Origin: Mycolicibacter icosiumassiliensis
Lineage (GTDB): Bacteria; Actinomycetota; Actinomycetes; Mycobacteriales; Mycobacteriaceae
DNA length: 64,000 nucleotides
Direction: 5' to 3'
NCBI RefSeq assembly: GCF_900078685.2
Contig: NZ_LT546166.1
Span: 3,385,715-3,449,714 of the forward strand
Part shown: positions 1 to 12,061 of the stretch, one piece after another
Position numbering within the stretch: position 1 is the stretch's first letter
How the letters are laid out: every line of letters starts with the position of its first letter
The notes under the pieces: generated by a model
Databases searched by the model: none
What the model was told of the DNA's origin: nothing
The model's input: the letters and a program-made list of their open reading frames with translations, nothing else
Position numbers and translations under genes: made by a program

Positions 1-1310
1 TCACCGGCGATCACCCGCTCATCGGCCAGCAGGAACCGCAGGAACTCGACGTTGGTCTGTACCCCGAACACCGCCGTGCCGGCCAGCGCCGCATCCAGGC
101 GCGCCAGTGCCTGCGCCCGGTCGACCCCATGCGCGATCACCTTGGACAGCATCGGATCGTAGTCGCTGCCGACGACGGTGCCGTCCTGCAACGACGAATC
201 CACCCGCACCCCCGAACCGGTGGGTTCGTGCACCGCCAGCACTCGCCCGCCGGTGGGCAGGAAGCCACGGGCCGGGTCTTCGGCATACACCCGGGCTTCC
301 ACGGCGTGCCCGGTGAACGTGACGTCGTCCTGGGCGAAGGACAGTTTCTCCCCGGCCGCCACCCGCAGTTGCCACTCGACCAGGTCCAGACCGGTAATCG
401 CCTCGGTGACCGGGTGTTCCACCTGTAGCCGGGTGTTCATCTCCATGAAAAAGAACTCATCCGGGCGATCCGCGGAGACGATGAATTCCACGGTGCCGGC
501 GCCGACGTACTCCACGCTGCGGGCGGTGTTGCACGCTGCGGTGCCGATCCGGTCCCGGGTGGCGGCGTCCAGCAGCGGCGACGGCGCCTCCTCGATCACC
601 TTTTGGTGGCGCCGCTGCAGGCTGCATTCGCGTTCGCCCAGGTGCACCACATTGCCCTGGGTGTCGGCGAGCACCTGCACCTCGATGTGGCGCGGCCGCA
701 GCACGAATCGCTCCAAGAACAAGGTGTCGTCACCGAACGCCGAGGCCGCCTCACGCCGTGCGGTGGCCAGGGCCGAGCGCAGCTGGGCGGGGTCGTCCAC
801 CAGGTGCATGCCTTTGCCGCCGCCGCCGGCCGAGGGCTTGATCAGCACCGGATAGCCGATCTCGCCTGCGGCGGCCACCAGCTCGTCATCGGACAGACCG
901 GGTTTGGCGATGCCCGGAACCACCGGCACCTCAAAGGCGGTGACGGTGTTCTTCGCCGAGATCTTGTCGCCCATCACCTCGATGGCCCGGGCCGGCGGCC
1001 CGATGAAAACCACGCCGGCCCGCTGGCAGGCGGCCGCGAATCCGGCGTTCTCGGAGAGGAATCCGTATCCGGGGTGAATGGCCTGGGCGCCGGTGGCCGC
1101 GGCGGCCTCAAGCACCTTGGGTATCGACAGGTAGCTCTCCAGCACCGGAGCCGGCCCCAGGCGCACCGCGGTGTCGGCTTCGCGCACGTGGCGCGCCCCG
1201 GCGTCGGCGTCGCTGAAGACGGCCACCGATCGGATGCCCATCCGGCGCAGGGTGCGAATCACCCGCACCGCGATCTCGCCGCGATTGGCTATCAGTACGG
1301 TTTCAAACAT
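1..1310 (-). CDS. accA1: acyl-CoA carboxylase biotin carboxylase/BCCP alpha subunit, 3' end outside window
   Basis: Reverse-strand reading from ATG at 1310 gives [20 protein letters not shown], the universal N-terminus of biotin carboxylase subunits, followed by the GYGFLSEN motif near residue 80. The frame is still the same at the window edge (ADERVIAG). About 436 codons are present; the ATP-grasp part is here and the C-terminal biotin-carrying region is off the window. The enzyme carboxylates biotin with ATP and bicarbonate for the partner carboxyltransferase AccD1, which lies 7 bp upstream. In mycobacteria the AccA1-AccD1 pair is linked to leucine catabolism (3-methylcrotonyl-CoA), from family knowledge. 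The partner is broken here. Confidence 0.93.
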   Translation of the reverse strand, partial: MFETVLIANRGEIAVRVIRTLRRMGIRSVAVFSDADAGARHVREADTAVRLGPAPVLESYLSIPKVLEAAAATGAQAIHPGYGFLSENAGFAAACQRAGVVFIGPPARAIEVMGDKISAKNTVTAFEVPVVPGIAKPGLSDDELVAAAGEIGYPVLIKPSAGGGGKGMHLVDDPAQLRSALATARREAASAFGDDTLFLERFVLRPRHIEVQVLADTQGNVVHLGERECSLQRRHQKVIEEAPSPLLDAATRDRIGTAACNTARSVEYVGAGTVEFIVSADRPDEFFFMEMNTRLQVEHPVTEAITGLDLVEWQLRVAAGEKLSFAQDDVTFTGHAVEARVYAEDPARGFLPTGGRVLAVHEPTGSGVRVDSSLQDGTVVGSDYDPMLSKVIAHGVDRAQALARLDAALAGTAVFGVQTNVEFLRFLLADERVIAG

Positions 1311-1316
1311 ATGCGC

Positions 1317-2852
<1,536 letters not shown>

Positions 2853-2856
<4 letters not shown>

Positions 2857-3494
2857 GACAGTGTCGACAGGTTCAGCGGAGCATCGGTTTTCGCGACGAC
2901 CTCGTCGACGGTGACGCCCGGGGCGGTCTCGATCAGCTGCAGACCGTTCTCGGTGACGTCGATGACGGCCAGGTCGGTAATGATCCGGTTGACGCAGCGG
3001 GCGCCGGTGAGCGGCAGTGTGCACTGCTCGACGATCTTGGCGCTGCCGTCTTTGGCGGCGTGCTCCATCATCACGATCACCCGGCGCGCTCCGTGCACCA
3101 GGTCCATCGCCCCGCCCATGCCTTTGATCATCTTGCCGGGGATCATCCAGTTGGCCAGATCGCCGGCGGCCGAAACCTGCATGGCGCCAAGGACCGCCAC
3201 GTCGAGGTGACCGCCGCGGATGACTCCGAACGAGGCCGACGACGAGAAGAACGACGCGCCGGGCAGGGTGGTGACGGTTTCTTTGCCGGCGTTGATCAGG
3301 TCGGCGTCGAGGTCTTCGCGCAGCGGGTAGGGTCCGACCCCGAGGATTCCGTTCTCCGAGTGCAGCACCACGCTGACGCCGTCGGGGATGTGGTTGGGAA
3401 TCAAGGTGGGCAGTCCGATGCCGAGGTTGACGTACTGCCCGTCGCGCAGTTCGGCGGCCACCCGGGCGGCCAGTTCATCTCTGCTGAGGGTCAT
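2853..3494 (-). CDS. scoB: succinyl-CoA:3-ketoacid CoA transferase, subunit B
   Basis: Encodes a 213-residue CoA-transferase beta subunit starting [16 protein letters not shown]. Family hallmarks are visible: [12 protein letters not shown], the SENGILG motif near residue 48 that carries the catalytic glutamate forming the CoA thioester, and GAMQVS...[13 protein letters not shown]. With ScoA it transfers CoA between succinyl-CoA and acetoacetate. ATG 3494 overlaps the scoA stop by 4 bp, and its own stop overlaps the accD1 start by 4 bp, so scoA-scoB-accD1-accA1 form one translationally coupled operon. Length is normal for the family. Confidence 0.93.
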
Positions 3495-4243
3495 GCGCGC
3501 ACCGTCTCCCGCTCGATTCGCTTGATCGGATTGGGTACGTGCACTACCCGGTGCACGAAGACTCCCTGGGTGTGCACCTCGGCGGGGCAGATCTCGCCGG
3601 GCTCGACCAGGTGCTCGACTTCGGCGATGGTGATCCGGCCTGCCGCAGCGCAGTCCGGGTTGAAGTTGGCGGCAGCCTCGCGGTAGACGAGGTTGCCGTG
3701 CCGGTCGCCCTTCCAGGCGTGCACCAGTGCGAAGTCGGTGCGGATCGCCCGCTCCAGGACATAGGTTCGGCCGTCGAACTCTCGGGTCTCCTTCGGCGGC
3801 GAGGCCACCGCGACCCCGCCGGCCCCGTCGTAACGCCACGGCAGGCCGCCGTCGGCAACCTGGGTGCCCACGCCGGTGGGCGTGTAGAACGCCGGGATGC
3901 CGGCGCCGCCGGCGCGCAGCCGCTCGGCGAGGGTCCCCTGCGGGGTCAGCTCCACCTCGAGTTCGCCGGACAGGAATTGGCGGGCGAATTCCTTGTTCTC
4001 GCCCACGTAGGAGCTGATAGTGCGGCGGATGCGCTTGTGCTCCAAAAGCACTCCGAGCCCCACGCCGTCGACTCCGCAGTTGTTCGACACCGTCTCCAGA
4101 TCGGTGACCCCGAGCTGCAGCAGGGCCTCGATCAACGCCTCCGGGATACCGCAGAGCCCAAACCCGCCTACCGCCAGTGACGCGCCGTCGGTCACGTCGG
4201 CCACGGCCTTTGCCGCCGTCGCCACGACCTTGTCTATCGCCAC
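3491..4243 (-). CDS. scoA: succinyl-CoA:3-ketoacid CoA transferase, subunit A
   Basis: A 250-residue CoA-transferase alpha subunit beginning [17 protein letters not shown], with the family motifs [13 protein letters not shown] near residue 27 and [11 protein letters not shown] near residue 54. It is the first gene of the sco/acc operon. The promoter region of 68 bp (4244-4311) holds a palindrome that resembles the one between fadD35 and the TetR gene, so both are probably under the same regulator. A normal-length, intact partner of ScoB. Confidence 0.93.
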   Translation of the reverse strand: MAIDKVVATAAKAVADVTDGASLAVGGFGLCGIPEALIEALLQLGVTDLETVSNNCGVDGVGLGVLLEHKRIRRTISSYVGENKEFARQFLSGELEVELTPQGTLAERLRAGGAGIPAFYTPTGVGTQVADGGLPWRYDGAGGVAVASPPKETREFDGRTYVLERAIRTDFALVHAWKGDRHGNLVYREAAANFNPDCAAAGRITIAEVEHLVEPGEICPAEVHTQGVFVHRVVHVPNPIKRIERETVRA

Positions 4244-4258
4244 TCGCGCCTCCTCATT

Positions 4259-4280
4259 TCAGTTAATGTTCATTAACTGA
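4259..4280. promoter_or_regulatory. 22-bp palindromic operator upstream of scoA
   Basis: Two perfect 10-bp inverted arms, TCAGTTAATG and CATTAACTGA, separated by TT, lie 16 bp upstream of the scoA start. A related, less perfect palindrome sits at 6007-6028 between fadD35 and the divergent TetR gene. This is the expected layout for a local TetR repressor acting on its own locus and on the sco/acc operon (inference). Confidence 0.75.
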
Positions 4281-4311
4281 TGCTTGAGACTACCATTCTG
4301 AAGCAGCCCTG

Positions 4312-6021
4312 TCAGCCGCTGCCCAAATGCTGGATTGCCTGCTGGCGCATCTGGTCCTTACGGACCTTTCCGGTGACCGTCATCGGAAACTCGGTCACCA
4401 CCTGCAGGTACCGCGGCACCTTGAAGTGCGCCAGCCGGCCGGTGCAGAACTCCCGCAGCCGCTCGAGGGTCAGTGGCGGCGCCCCGTCGCGCATGATCAC
4501 CACCGCCATCAGCTCCTCGCCGTAGGTGTCGTCGGGCACACCGATGACCTGGGCGTCGCGGATGTCGGGATGGGCGTAGAGGAATTCCTCGATCTCGCGG
4601 GGGTAGATGTTCTCCCCGCCGCGGATCACCATGTCCTTGATCCGCCCGGTGATGCGCACATAGCCATCGGCGTCCATCACGGCCAGATCGCCGGTGTGCA
4701 TCCAGCCGCCCGCGTCGATGGCCGCCGCGGTCTTGTCGGGGTCGTTCCAGTAACCGATCATCACCGAATAGCCGCGGGTGCACAGCTCGCCGACCTGCCC
4801 GCGCGGCACCGTCGCACCGGTATCCGGGTCGGTCAGCTTGATCTCCAGGTGCGGGCCAACCTGCCCGACAGTCTCGACTCGCTGCACCAGCGAGTCCTCA
4901 CCGCGGGTCTGGGTCGACACCGGGGAGGTCTCGGTCATGCCGTAGCAGATCGCGACCCCGGCCATGTGCATGTCGTCGATGACCCGTCGCATCACCTCAG
5001 CCGGGCACGGCGATCCGGCCATGATCCCGGTGCGCAGGCTGGTCAGGTCGTACTCCCCGAAGTCAGCCAGGCCGAGCTCGGCGATGAACATGGTCGGCAC
5101 CCCATACAGGCTGGTGCAGGCCTCGTCCTGCACTGCCCGCAGCGTGGCCGCCGGATCGAAGCCGGGACCCGGCAAGACGATGGCCGCGCCGTGACTGGCC
5201 GCCGCCAGGCTCCCCATCACCAGTCCGAAGCAGTGATAGAGCGGCACGGGAAGGCAGATCCGATCCGCTTCGGTATAGCCGAGCAGCTCGCCGACCAGGT
5301 AGCCGTTATTGAGGATGTTGCGATGACTCAGCGTCGCACCCTTGGGGTAACCCGTTGTGCCCGAAGTGTATTGAATATTGATTGGATCGCTCGGATGCAG
5401 TGTCGCGGCCACCTTCGCCAGCGCCTTCGCATCGATCGGCGTATCGGCCAGCTCCTGCCACCGGGAACTGCCGATGACCACCACCTCGCGCAGATCCGGG
5501 CATTCGGGGGCTACGTCCCGCAGCATGCCGACGTAGTCGGAGGTCTTGAACCGCGAGGCCGCGATAACCATCGTGACCCCGGACTGCGTGAGCGCATAGG
5601 CCAATTCGTGGGCGCGGTAGGCAGGGTTGACGTTGACCAGAACCGCGCCGATCTCGGCGGTGGCGTACTGGGTCAACACCCATTCGGCACAGTTGGGCGC
5701 CCAGATGCCCACCCGATCCCCCGCGCCGACGCCAGCCTGCAGCAGGCCGGTTGCCAATTGGCGCACATCGGCTACGAGCTCGGCGTAGCTCCAACGCCGA
5801 CCCGACGGAACGTCAACCAACGCATCGCGATCGGGGAACACGCTCGCGATCGCCGCAAGATTGGCGCCGATCGTCGTCTCCAACAGCGCGGGCTGGGTCC
5901 CGCCGCGGGCGTAGGACAGATCGTCCTGCGCCGCGGGTACCGCAGTTGCCATCGGCCCCTCCACCGGTGCCGCCCGAAGCCGGATGTGTTCCGAGGCGAC
6001 GGATGTTACGTTAGTGGCCAT
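4312..6021 (-). CDS. fadD35: acyl-CoA synthetase (AMP-forming), FadD35-like
   Basis: A 569-residue ANL-superfamily ligase that activates a carboxylic acid to acyl-AMP and then to acyl-CoA. Visible motifs in order: [12 protein letters not shown] (P-loop, about residue 219), YGMTETSP (A5), [18 protein letters not shown] (A7/A8 hinge), [11 protein letters not shown] and the C-terminal [11 protein letters not shown] with the catalytic lysine. It lies between scoA and a divergent TetR gene, consistent with an acyl-CoA catabolic cluster. The annotated ATG at 6021 lies inside the 6007-6028 palindrome, so the transcript may be leaderless or the true start slightly downstream. The natural substrate cannot be read from sequence. 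Confidence 0.92.
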   Translation of the reverse strand: MATNVTSVASEHIRLRAAPVEGPMATAVPAAQDDLSYARGGTQPALLETTIGANLAAIASVFPDRDALVDVPSGRRWSYAELVADVRQLATGLLQAGVGAGDRVGIWAPNCAEWVLTQYATAEIGAVLVNVNPAYRAHELAYALTQSGVTMVIAASRFKTSDYVGMLRDVAPECPDLREVVVIGSSRWQELADTPIDAKALAKVAATLHPSDPINIQYTSGTTGYPKGATLSHRNILNNGYLVGELLGYTEADRICLPVPLYHCFGLVMGSLAAASHGAAIVLPGPGFDPAATLRAVQDEACTSLYGVPTMFIAELGLADFGEYDLTSLRTGIMAGSPCPAEVMRRVIDDMHMAGVAICYGMTETSPVSTQTRGEDSLVQRVETVGQVGPHLEIKLTDPDTGATVPRGQVGELCTRGYSVMIGYWNDPDKTAAAIDAGGWMHTGDLAVMDADGYVRITGRIKDMVIRGGENIYPREIEEFLYAHPDIRDAQVIGVPDDTYGEELMAVVIMRDGAPPLTLERLREFCTGRLAHFKVPRYLQVVTEFPMTVTGKVRKDQMRQQAIQHLGSG

Positions 6022-6028
6022 TAACTGA
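6007..6028. promoter_or_regulatory. operator-like palindrome between fadD35 and the tetR gene
   Basis: TACGTTAGTG and CATTAACTGA flank a GC spacer. The right arm is identical to the right arm of the 4259-4280 palindrome and 7 of 10 bases of the left arm match its left arm. It covers the fadD35 start codon and ends just before the divergent regulator gene, so occupation would block both promoters. Confidence 0.65.
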
Positions 6029-6053
6029 GATGTCCACGACGAGCGGAGGTGTG

Positions 6054-6707
6054 ATGGCTTCTTCCATTCCGAAGTCCATCTCGGCCGATTCGACGGGGGA
6101 CGACGAGCCGGCCAACCGGCGCAGCCGGCTCAAGTCCGACCGGCGCAGCCAGTTGCTCGCGGCCGCCGAACGCCTCTTCGCCCAGGGCGGCTACCTGGCG
6201 GTGCGGTTGGAGGACATCGGGGCGGCCGCCGGCGTCAGCGGCCCGGCCATCTACCGACACTTCCCCAACAAAGAGGCCCTGCTGGTCGAGCTGCTCGTCG
6301 GCATCAGCACCCGGCTGCTCGCTGGAGCGCGTGCCGTCGAAGCGGGTGGACGCAGCCCCCAGGAGGTGCTGGACGGCCTCGTCGACTTTCATCTTGATTT
6401 CGCCCTCGGTGAGCCGGATCTGATCCGAATCCAGGACCGCGATTTGGCGCATCTGCCAGCCGCCGCGCAGCGCCAGGTACGCAGCGCCCAGCGGCAATAC
6501 GTCGAAGTGTGGGTGAGCGTGCTGCGCGCCCTGCACAACGGGCTAGCCGAAGCCGATGCCCGGCTGATGGCCCACGCCGCGTTCGGTTTGCTCAACTCGA
6601 CCCCGCACAGCATGAAGCCCATCGGCGCCAAGACGGCCGGCCCGGAGCGCTCGCGAGCGGTGTTGCGGGCGATGACGATCAGCGCGCTGGGCGCGGCCGG
6701 AATCTAG
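6054..6707 (+). CDS. TetR-family transcriptional repressor
   Basis: About 217 residues with a typical N-terminal TetR DNA-binding domain: [27 protein letters not shown] followed by [22 protein letters not shown], then an all-helical ligand domain. Divergent from fadD35 in the same place as Rv2506 in M. tuberculosis. Start chosen at ATG 6054 because GGAGG lies at 6045-6049; an ATG at 6030 would add eight residues. It likely senses an acyl-CoA and represses fadD35 and scoAB-acc through the two related palindromes (inference). Confidence 0.9.
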   Translation: MASSIPKSISADSTGDDEPANRRSRLKSDRRSQLLAAAERLFAQGGYLAVRLEDIGAAAGVSGPAIYRHFPNKEALLVELLVGISTRLLAGARAVEAGGRSPQEVLDGLVDFHLDFALGEPDLIRIQDRDLAHLPAAAQRQVRSAQRQYVEVWVSVLRALHNGLAEADARLMAHAAFGLLNSTPHSMKPIGAKTAGPERSRAVLRAMTISALGAAGI

Positions 6708-6772
6708 GCCGGCGCGCCGACGTCCCGGCCCCAGCCGCCCGGCACAGGTACCCTGCAAGCCATGAGGTGGGC

Positions 6773-7558
6773 ATGACCGATCCGTACCGACCGGAGGGTT
6801 CCAATCAGCCGTGGCAGCGCGGTGGAACATCCGAACCGCCGACCTACGGCCAACCGCCCTACGTCGACCCGGCCTACGCCGGGCAGCTCCCGACGTACCC
6901 GCCCGGCTATCCCCCGCAGGCTCCGCACCCGACCGAGCAATTGCCGCGGCAGCACTGGGAACCGTCCCAGCCCCCGCCGGGCGGGCCGCCGCCAGGCAGG
7001 CCCGGAAACGACGGCCGAGGCGGACCGCCAGAGCCTCCGCGGTTTCCGAACTGGCTGTTCCTGGTGGCCGGCGCCGCCGTGCTGCTGGTGGTCGGCATGG
7101 TCATCGCCCTGGTGATCGCCAATGGCTCACAACGCAATTCGGCCACCGTCACGCCCGTGACCCCGTTGCCGACAGCCCCCAGCACCCCGATTCCCAAGCG
7201 CGTCCCGACCACCACCCCGTCACCGTCCCGGACACCGGCGCCCAGCACCACGACGACCACCCCGCCTCCGACGACCTCGACCACCGCCGGAGTGCCCGAG
7301 ACGATCGTCTACAGCGTCAGCGGGACCGGCAGGGCGCTGAGCATCGCCTACATCGATACCGGCGGCGTGCTGCAGACCGAGTTCAATGTGGCCCTGCCGT
7401 GGAGCAAACAGGTGACACTGACGCCACCGGCCTCGACGGCCGCGGCGGTCACGGTGGTCAATTTCGGCGAGCAGATCACCTGCTCGGTCTCGGTGGACGG
7501 TGCCCAGGTCCGGCAGCGCACCGGCTCGATCCTTACGGTGTGCGCGGCGGCGGGCTGA
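6773..7558 (+). CDS. proline-rich single-pass membrane protein (Rv2507-like)
   Basis: 261 residues: a cytosolic proline/tyrosine-rich N-terminus (PPTYGQPPYVDPAY, PPGYPPQAPHP), one transmembrane segment (WLFLVAGAAVLLVVGMVIALVI, about residues 89-110), a Thr/Pro-rich stalk (TTTTTPPPTTSTTAGVP) and a compact extracytoplasmic domain with two cysteines (ITCSVSVDG and ILTVCAAAG) that fits the MmpS/SPW-like beta-sandwich fold. Position matches Rv2507. Function unknown. Confidence 0.88.
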   Translation: MTDPYRPEGSNQPWQRGGTSEPPTYGQPPYVDPAYAGQLPTYPPGYPPQAPHPTEQLPRQHWEPSQPPPGGPPPGRPGNDGRGGPPEPPRFPNWLFLVAGAAVLLVVGMVIALVIANGSQRNSATVTPVTPLPTAPSTPIPKRVPTTTPSPSRTPAPSTTTTTPPPTTSTTAGVPETIVYSVSGTGRALSIAYIDTGGVLQTEFNVALPWSKQVTLTPPASTAAAVTVVNFGEQITCSVSVDGAQVRQRTGSILTVCAAAG

Positions 7559-7569
7559 CGCGGCGATCG

Positions 7570-8901
7570 CTAGCGCGGCGAAAGTCGGGCGAAGCGGGTC
7601 GGCGCCATCGGCACCCGTACCGGCAGCAGCGCCAGTAGACCCAGCAGCAGGACGGTGCACAGCCCGCCCATGCCCGCCCGGTCGGTGCGAAAGACGTCGA
7701 CGAAGACCGAGAACAGCCACGGCGCCAGGAACGACACCGCTCGACCGGTCATCGTGTAGAGGCCGAATGCCACCCCTTCCATACCGTCGTCGGCCATCCG
7801 CAACAGCAAGGTGCGCGCCGCGGATTGGGTCGGCCCGATGAACAGGCACAGCACCAGCCCGCAGGCCCAGAATGCTCCTGGACCGGACAGCGTCATCAAC
7901 GTGGTCCCGGCGGCGATCATCACGATCAGTGATCCGACGATGACGGTCTTGGACCCGATCCGGTCGTCGAGCAGGCCACCGGCGATGGCCCCGACCGCCG
8001 CGACCACGCTGGCGGCCACCCCGAAGATCAGCACGTCGCCGGCCGAGATGCCGTAGACGCTGACGCCGAGCACCGCGCCGAACGCGAACACCCCGGCCAG
8101 CCCGTCACGGAAGATCGCGCTGGCCACCAGGTAGAAGACCAGGTTGCGGTCGCGGTGCCATTCGGCGGTGATGTCGTGCCACAGCTGGCGGTAGCCGCCG
8201 AAGAAGCCCAACCGCAGGGCAGGCGCCTCGCTCTCGCCGGCAAAGCGGTGCGCGGTCAGCAGCAGCGGCAACGCGAACACCGTCAGCCAGGCCGCAGCCA
8301 GCAGCATCGCCACCCGGACGTTGTATCCACCCTCGGTGGGCAGGCCCAGCAGGCCGCGGGTGGGCCCGCTGCCGGCGATGCAGCCCACGTAGACGAGCAG
8401 CAGCAGCACCACGCTGCCGGCGTAGCCGGCCGCCCAGCCGAAGCCGGAGATCCGGCCGGAGTTCTGCGGCGTCGACAGCTGCCGCAGCATGGCGTTGTAG
8501 GGCACGCTGGCCAGGTCGCCGCACGCGGCGGTCAGCGCCAACAGCAGCAGTCCCGGGGCCAGGTAGGCGGGTTCGTCACGGATCAGGCTCATCGAGGCCG
8601 TCAACATCGCCGCGGTACCGGTCAGCACCGCCAGTGTCACGCGACGCCGGTGTGGGGCGGCCACCCAGACCCCGATCACCGGGGCGACCGCGGCCACGGT
8701 CAGCCCGGAGATGGCCAGGGTGCGGCCCAGCCAGCTGGCTGGGGAGACCTCTCCGGGCAGCTCACGGCCGACACTGCTGGTCAGATACACCGAGTAGACG
8801 AACGTCACCACGATGGCGCTGACACCGGCCGCACCGGTGTCCCACAGGGCCCACGCCACGATCCGGGATCGCCCCAGCTTGTCCGCCCCCGGCTCACCCA
8901 T
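7570..8901 (-). CDS. MFS-type transporter (Rv2508c-like)
   Basis: About 443 residues with roughly twelve hydrophobic segments, for example IVAWALWDTGAAGVSAIVVTF, LGRTLAISGLTVAAVAPVIGV and MAGLLVLLALTAACGDL-like stretches, the layout of an UMF1/MFS permease. ATG 8901 (MGEPGADKLGRSR) is preferred over the further upstream possibility at 8931, because it gives the usual short cytosolic N-terminus. Convergent with the proline-rich protein gene (12-bp gap) and divergent from the SDR gene. Substrate unknown. Confidence 0.85.
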   Translation of the reverse strand: MGEPGADKLGRSRIVAWALWDTGAAGVSAIVVTFVYSVYLTSSVGRELPGEVSPASWLGRTLAISGLTVAAVAPVIGVWVAAPHRRRVTLAVLTGTAAMLTASMSLIRDEPAYLAPGLLLLALTAACGDLASVPYNAMLRQLSTPQNSGRISGFGWAAGYAGSVVLLLLVYVGCIAGSGPTRGLLGLPTEGGYNVRVAMLLAAAWLTVFALPLLLTAHRFAGESEAPALRLGFFGGYRQLWHDITAEWHRDRNLVFYLVASAIFRDGLAGVFAFGAVLGVSVYGISAGDVLIFGVAASVVAAVGAIAGGLLDDRIGSKTVIVGSLIVMIAAGTTLMTLSGPGAFWACGLVLCLFIGPTQSAARTLLLRMADDGMEGVAFGLYTMTGRAVSFLAPWLFSVFVDVFRTDRAGMGGLCTVLLLGLLALLPVRVPMAPTRFARLSPR

Positions 8902-8924
8902 GACTGGCACTCTACGATTGCCCC

Positions 8925-9731
8925 ATGCCAATTCCTGCTCCCAGCCCCGATGCCCGCGCTGTCGTCACCGGCGCATCCCAGGGAATCGGTGCGGCGCTGG
9001 CCACCGAGCTGGCCGCCCGCGGCCATGCCCTGATCATCACCGCGCGCCGCGAAGATGTGCTCAACGACGTGGCGGCGCGGTTGCGGGACCAGTACCGGGT
9101 CGCCGTGGAGGTGCGGGCGGTCGACCTGGCCGATCCGCCGGCGCGTGACGCGTTCTGCGCCGAGTTGGCCGAGCGGGAGATCTCGGTGCTGTGTGCCAAC
9201 GCCGGAACCGCGACGTTCGGACCGATCTCCGGCCTGGACCCGGCGGCGGAGCAGGCCCAGGTGCAGCTGAACGCGGTCGCCGTGCATGACCTGGTCTTGG
9301 CGGTACTGCCCGGCATGCTCGAGCGCCGCGCCGGCGGCATCTTGATCTCCGGTTCGGCGGCGGGAAACTCACCGATCCCCAACAACGCCACCTACGCCGC
9401 GACCAAGGCATTTGCCAACACGTTCAGCGAATCGCTGCGCGGCGAGCTGCGCAAGTCCGGGGTGCACGTGACGTTGCTGGCGCCCGGGCCGGTGCGCGCC
9501 GAGATGCCCGATGCCACCGAGGCCTCGTTGGTCGACCGGCTGATCCCGGATTTTCTGTGGATCTCCACCCAGCACACCGCGAAGCTGTCGCTGGATGCGC
9601 TGGCGCGCAACAAGATGCGCGTGGTCCCCGGGATCACCTCCAAGGCCATGTCGATGGCCAGCGGCTACGCGCCGCGCGCCATCGTCACGCCGATCGTGGG
9701 GGCGGTCTACAAGAAGCTCGGCGGGGGTTAA
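8925..9731 (+). CDS. short-chain dehydrogenase/reductase (Rv2509-like)
   Basis: 268 residues with the classical SDR signature: TGASQGIG nucleotide-binding loop near residue 15, CANAG near residue 90, an active-site serine in SGSAAG and YAATK (Tyr/Lys) around residue 155. Rv2509 orthologues reduce a beta-keto mycolate intermediate in corynebacteria (CmrA); this gene has the same position next to the HerA-like ATPase gene, so that role is likely (family knowledge plus synteny). Its stop overlaps the convergent neighbour by 4 bp. Confidence 0.9.
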   Translation: MPIPAPSPDARAVVTGASQGIGAALATELAARGHALIITARREDVLNDVAARLRDQYRVAVEVRAVDLADPPARDAFCAELAEREISVLCANAGTATFGPISGLDPAAEQAQVQLNAVAVHDLVLAVLPGMLERRAGGILISGSAAGNSPIPNNATYAATKAFANTFSESLRGELRKSGVHVTLLAPGPVRAEMPDATEASLVDRLIPDFLWISTQHTAKLSLDALARNKMRVVPGITSKAMSMASGYAPRAIVTPIVGAVYKKLGGG

Positions 9732-11296
9732 CGCCGGCGCCGGCCGGTGCCCATTGCGCCGCGGGTGATCTGACCGACCACCACGGTGGTGACAGCACGT
9801 GTCACCTGCTTGCCCTCCCGGGTGGAAAGGAAGTGGGCGAGCCAGCGACCGAACCGCGTCCACCAATGCACTTTCGGCGGCGGCGGCACACCGTCGTAGC
9901 CCTGCGCGTCGGATGGCGGCGCACTGCCCTCCCCCGATGCGAGCTTGCCGGACAAGATCTCATAGGCCGACTCGCGATCCACCGTCTCGCTGTAGACAGC
10001 GTGTAGGGGGCTCGCCGTGGCTGCCGCGGTGATCGCCGCGTCACCGACGGAGCTCATCAGCGATCGCGGTGCCCGCAGTCGTGTCCAAGCGACCGGGGTC
10101 GGGGCGCCCTTCTCCGACAGAACGGTGACGATCGCCTCGCCGATCCCCAGCGACGTCAGCGCCGACTCCAGGTCATACACCTTGGTTTTCGGGTAGGTGC
10201 GCACCGTTTTGCTCAGCGCCGCCTGGTCATCGGGGGTGAACGCACGCAGCGCATGCTGGATCCGGGCGCCCAGCTGGGACAGCACGCTGTTGGGCACATC
10301 GGTGGGCAATTGGGTGCAGAAGAACACCCCGACACCCTTGGAGCGGATCAGCTTCACGGTCTGCTCGACCTGCTGCAGGAACGCCTTCGAAGCGTCGGTG
10401 AACAGCAGGTGCGCCTCGTCGAAGAAGAACACCAGCTTGGGCTTGTCCACGTCGCCGACCTCGGGAAGCAGTGTGAACAGGTCGGCGAGCACCCACATCA
10501 AGAAGGTGGAGAACAACACCGGGCGGGTGGCTTGATCACCCAGTTCCAGCAGCGAGATGATCCCGCGGCCCTGACTGTCGGTGCGCAGCAAGTCCTCCGG
10601 TTTGAGCTCCGGCTCACCGAAGAAAGTGTCGCCGCCTTCGGCCTCCAGATTGACCAGGGCACGTAGGATCACCCCCGCGGTCTGCGCCGACACCCCGCCG
10701 AGGTTCTTCAGTTGGGGCTTGCCGGCGTCGCTGGTCAAAAACGTGATGACCGAACGCAAATCCTTCAGGTCCAACAGCAGGTAGCCGTTTTGGTCCGCCC
10801 AGTGGAAGATCAGCCCCAGGGTCGACTCCTGGGTGCTGTTGAGCCCCAACACCTTCGACAACAGAATGGGTCCGAAGCTGGAAATGGTCGCGCGCACCGG
10901 GATTCCGAGGCCCCCGGTGCCCAGCGACAGGAACTCCACCGGGAACGCCGTCGGCGTCCAGTCGTCGCCGGTCTCGGCGGCGCGCTGGGTGATCTTGTCG
11001 CCGCCCTCCCCAGCGCGCGACAGCCCGGACAGGTCGCCCTTGACATCGGCCATCAGCACCGGGACGCCGGCGGCGGACAGCTGCTCGGCGATCACCTGCA
11101 ACGTCTTGGTCTTGCCGGTGCCGGTAGCGCCGGCCACCAGCCCGTGCCGGTTGATCGTGGCCAGCGGAATACGGACCAGCGCGGAGGCGTCTGCGGTGTC
11201 GTCGATGACCACCGTGCCCAGCTCCAGGGCCTGGCCGTCGGCGACATAACCCGCCGCGATCTGCTGGGCGGCGTTCGCCGCCGACTCGGGACTCAC
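9728..11296 (-). CDS. HerA-like ATPase, DUF853 family (Rv2510c-like)
   Basis: 522 residues starting at GTG 11296. Contains Walker A GATGTGKTKTLQ near residue 46, Walker B VFFFDEAHLLF near residue 287, and the conserved LVNLEAEGGDTFFGEPEL and RAFTPDDQAAL segments of the helicase HerA-like/DUF853 family. The low-complexity C-terminus ends in VVVGQITRGAMGTGRRRR. A cytosolic P-loop ATPase of unknown function; conserved in position in mycobacteria. Confidence 0.9.
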   Translation of the reverse strand: MSPESAANAAQQIAAGYVADGQALELGTVVIDDTADASALVRIPLATINRHGLVAGATGTGKTKTLQVIAEQLSAAGVPVLMADVKGDLSGLSRAGEGGDKITQRAAETGDDWTPTAFPVEFLSLGTGGLGIPVRATISSFGPILLSKVLGLNSTQESTLGLIFHWADQNGYLLLDLKDLRSVITFLTSDAGKPQLKNLGGVSAQTAGVILRALVNLEAEGGDTFFGEPELKPEDLLRTDSQGRGIISLLELGDQATRPVLFSTFLMWVLADLFTLLPEVGDVDKPKLVFFFDEAHLLFTDASKAFLQQVEQTVKLIRSKGVGVFFCTQLPTDVPNSVLSQLGARIQHALRAFTPDDQAALSKTVRTYPKTKVYDLESALTSLGIGEAIVTVLSEKGAPTPVAWTRLRAPRSLMSSVGDAAITAAATASPLHAVYSETVDRESAYEILSGKLASGEGSAPPSDAQGYDGVPPPPKVHWWTRFGRWLAHFLSTREGKQVTRAVTTVVVGQITRGAMGTGRRRR

Positions 11297-11371
11297 AGGT
11301 CACGACATTACTTGGCGAGTCTGTACCGCTGTGCGGCTATGGCTGTGGTGAACGGCTAACGTTGGCTAACT

Positions 11372-12028
11372 GTGAGTGCTGCACGAGACGAACTCGTCTG
11401 GATCGACTGTGAGATGACCGGCCTGGACCTGGGCTCGGACAAGCTCATCGAGATTGCCGTCCTGGTCACCGACGGCGAGCTGAACATCCTGGGCGACGGT
11501 ATTGACGTGGTGATCCATGCCGACGACGCGGACCTGGACGCGATGAGCCCGGTGGTGACCGAGATGCACACCCGATCGGGTCTGATCGACGAGGTCAGGG
11601 CGTCGACCGTCGACCTGCCCACCGCCGAGGCGATGGTGCTCGACTACATCCGCACCCACGTCAAGCAGGCCAAGACGGCGCCGCTGGCGGGCAACTCGAT
11701 CGGCACCGACCGCGGTTTCCTGGCCCGCGACATGGTCGCCCTCAACGACTACCTGCACTACCGGATGATCGACGTCAGCTCGATCAAGGAGTTGTGCCGT
11801 CGGTGGTATCCGCGGATCTACTTCGGCCAGCCCGAGAAGGGCCTGGCGCACCGCGCACTGGCCGACATCCACGAGTCCATCCGGGAATTGAAGTACTACC
11901 GGCGCACCGCGTTCGTCGCCCCGCCCGGGCCGTCTACCAGCGACATTGCTGCGGTCGCCGGGGAACTGGGTCCGCCGGTGGACGCGCCCGACGATATCGA
12001 TTCGGTCGCTGAGCGCCCAAGCGGTTAG
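11372..12028 (+). CDS. orn: oligoribonuclease
   Basis: 218 residues. DEDDh exonuclease motifs are all visible: [10 protein letters not shown] (Asp/Glu), [15 protein letters not shown] (Asp) and [11 protein letters not shown] (His/Asp). Degrades 2-5 nt RNA and pGpG or pApA to mononucleotides. GTG start. It is the last protein gene before tRNA-His, 33 bp upstream, as in M. tuberculosis, and marks the left chromosomal flank of the element. Confidence 0.95.
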   Translation: MSAARDELVWIDCEMTGLDLGSDKLIEIAVLVTDGELNILGDGIDVVIHADDADLDAMSPVVTEMHTRSGLIDEVRASTVDLPTAEAMVLDYIRTHVKQAKTAPLAGNSIGTDRGFLARDMVALNDYLHYRMIDVSSIKELCRRWYPRIYFGQPEKGLAHRALADIHESIRELKYYRRTAFVAPPGPSTSDIAAVAGELGPPVDAPDDIDSVAERPSG

Positions 12029-12061
12029 TATCGACGACGCTGCTTGCTAGTCGGCAGCAAT

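Noticed and set aside
4327..6024. 565-codon plus-strand reading frame
   Set aside because: Antisense shadow of fadD35; high-GC third positions keep it open. It has no domain features.
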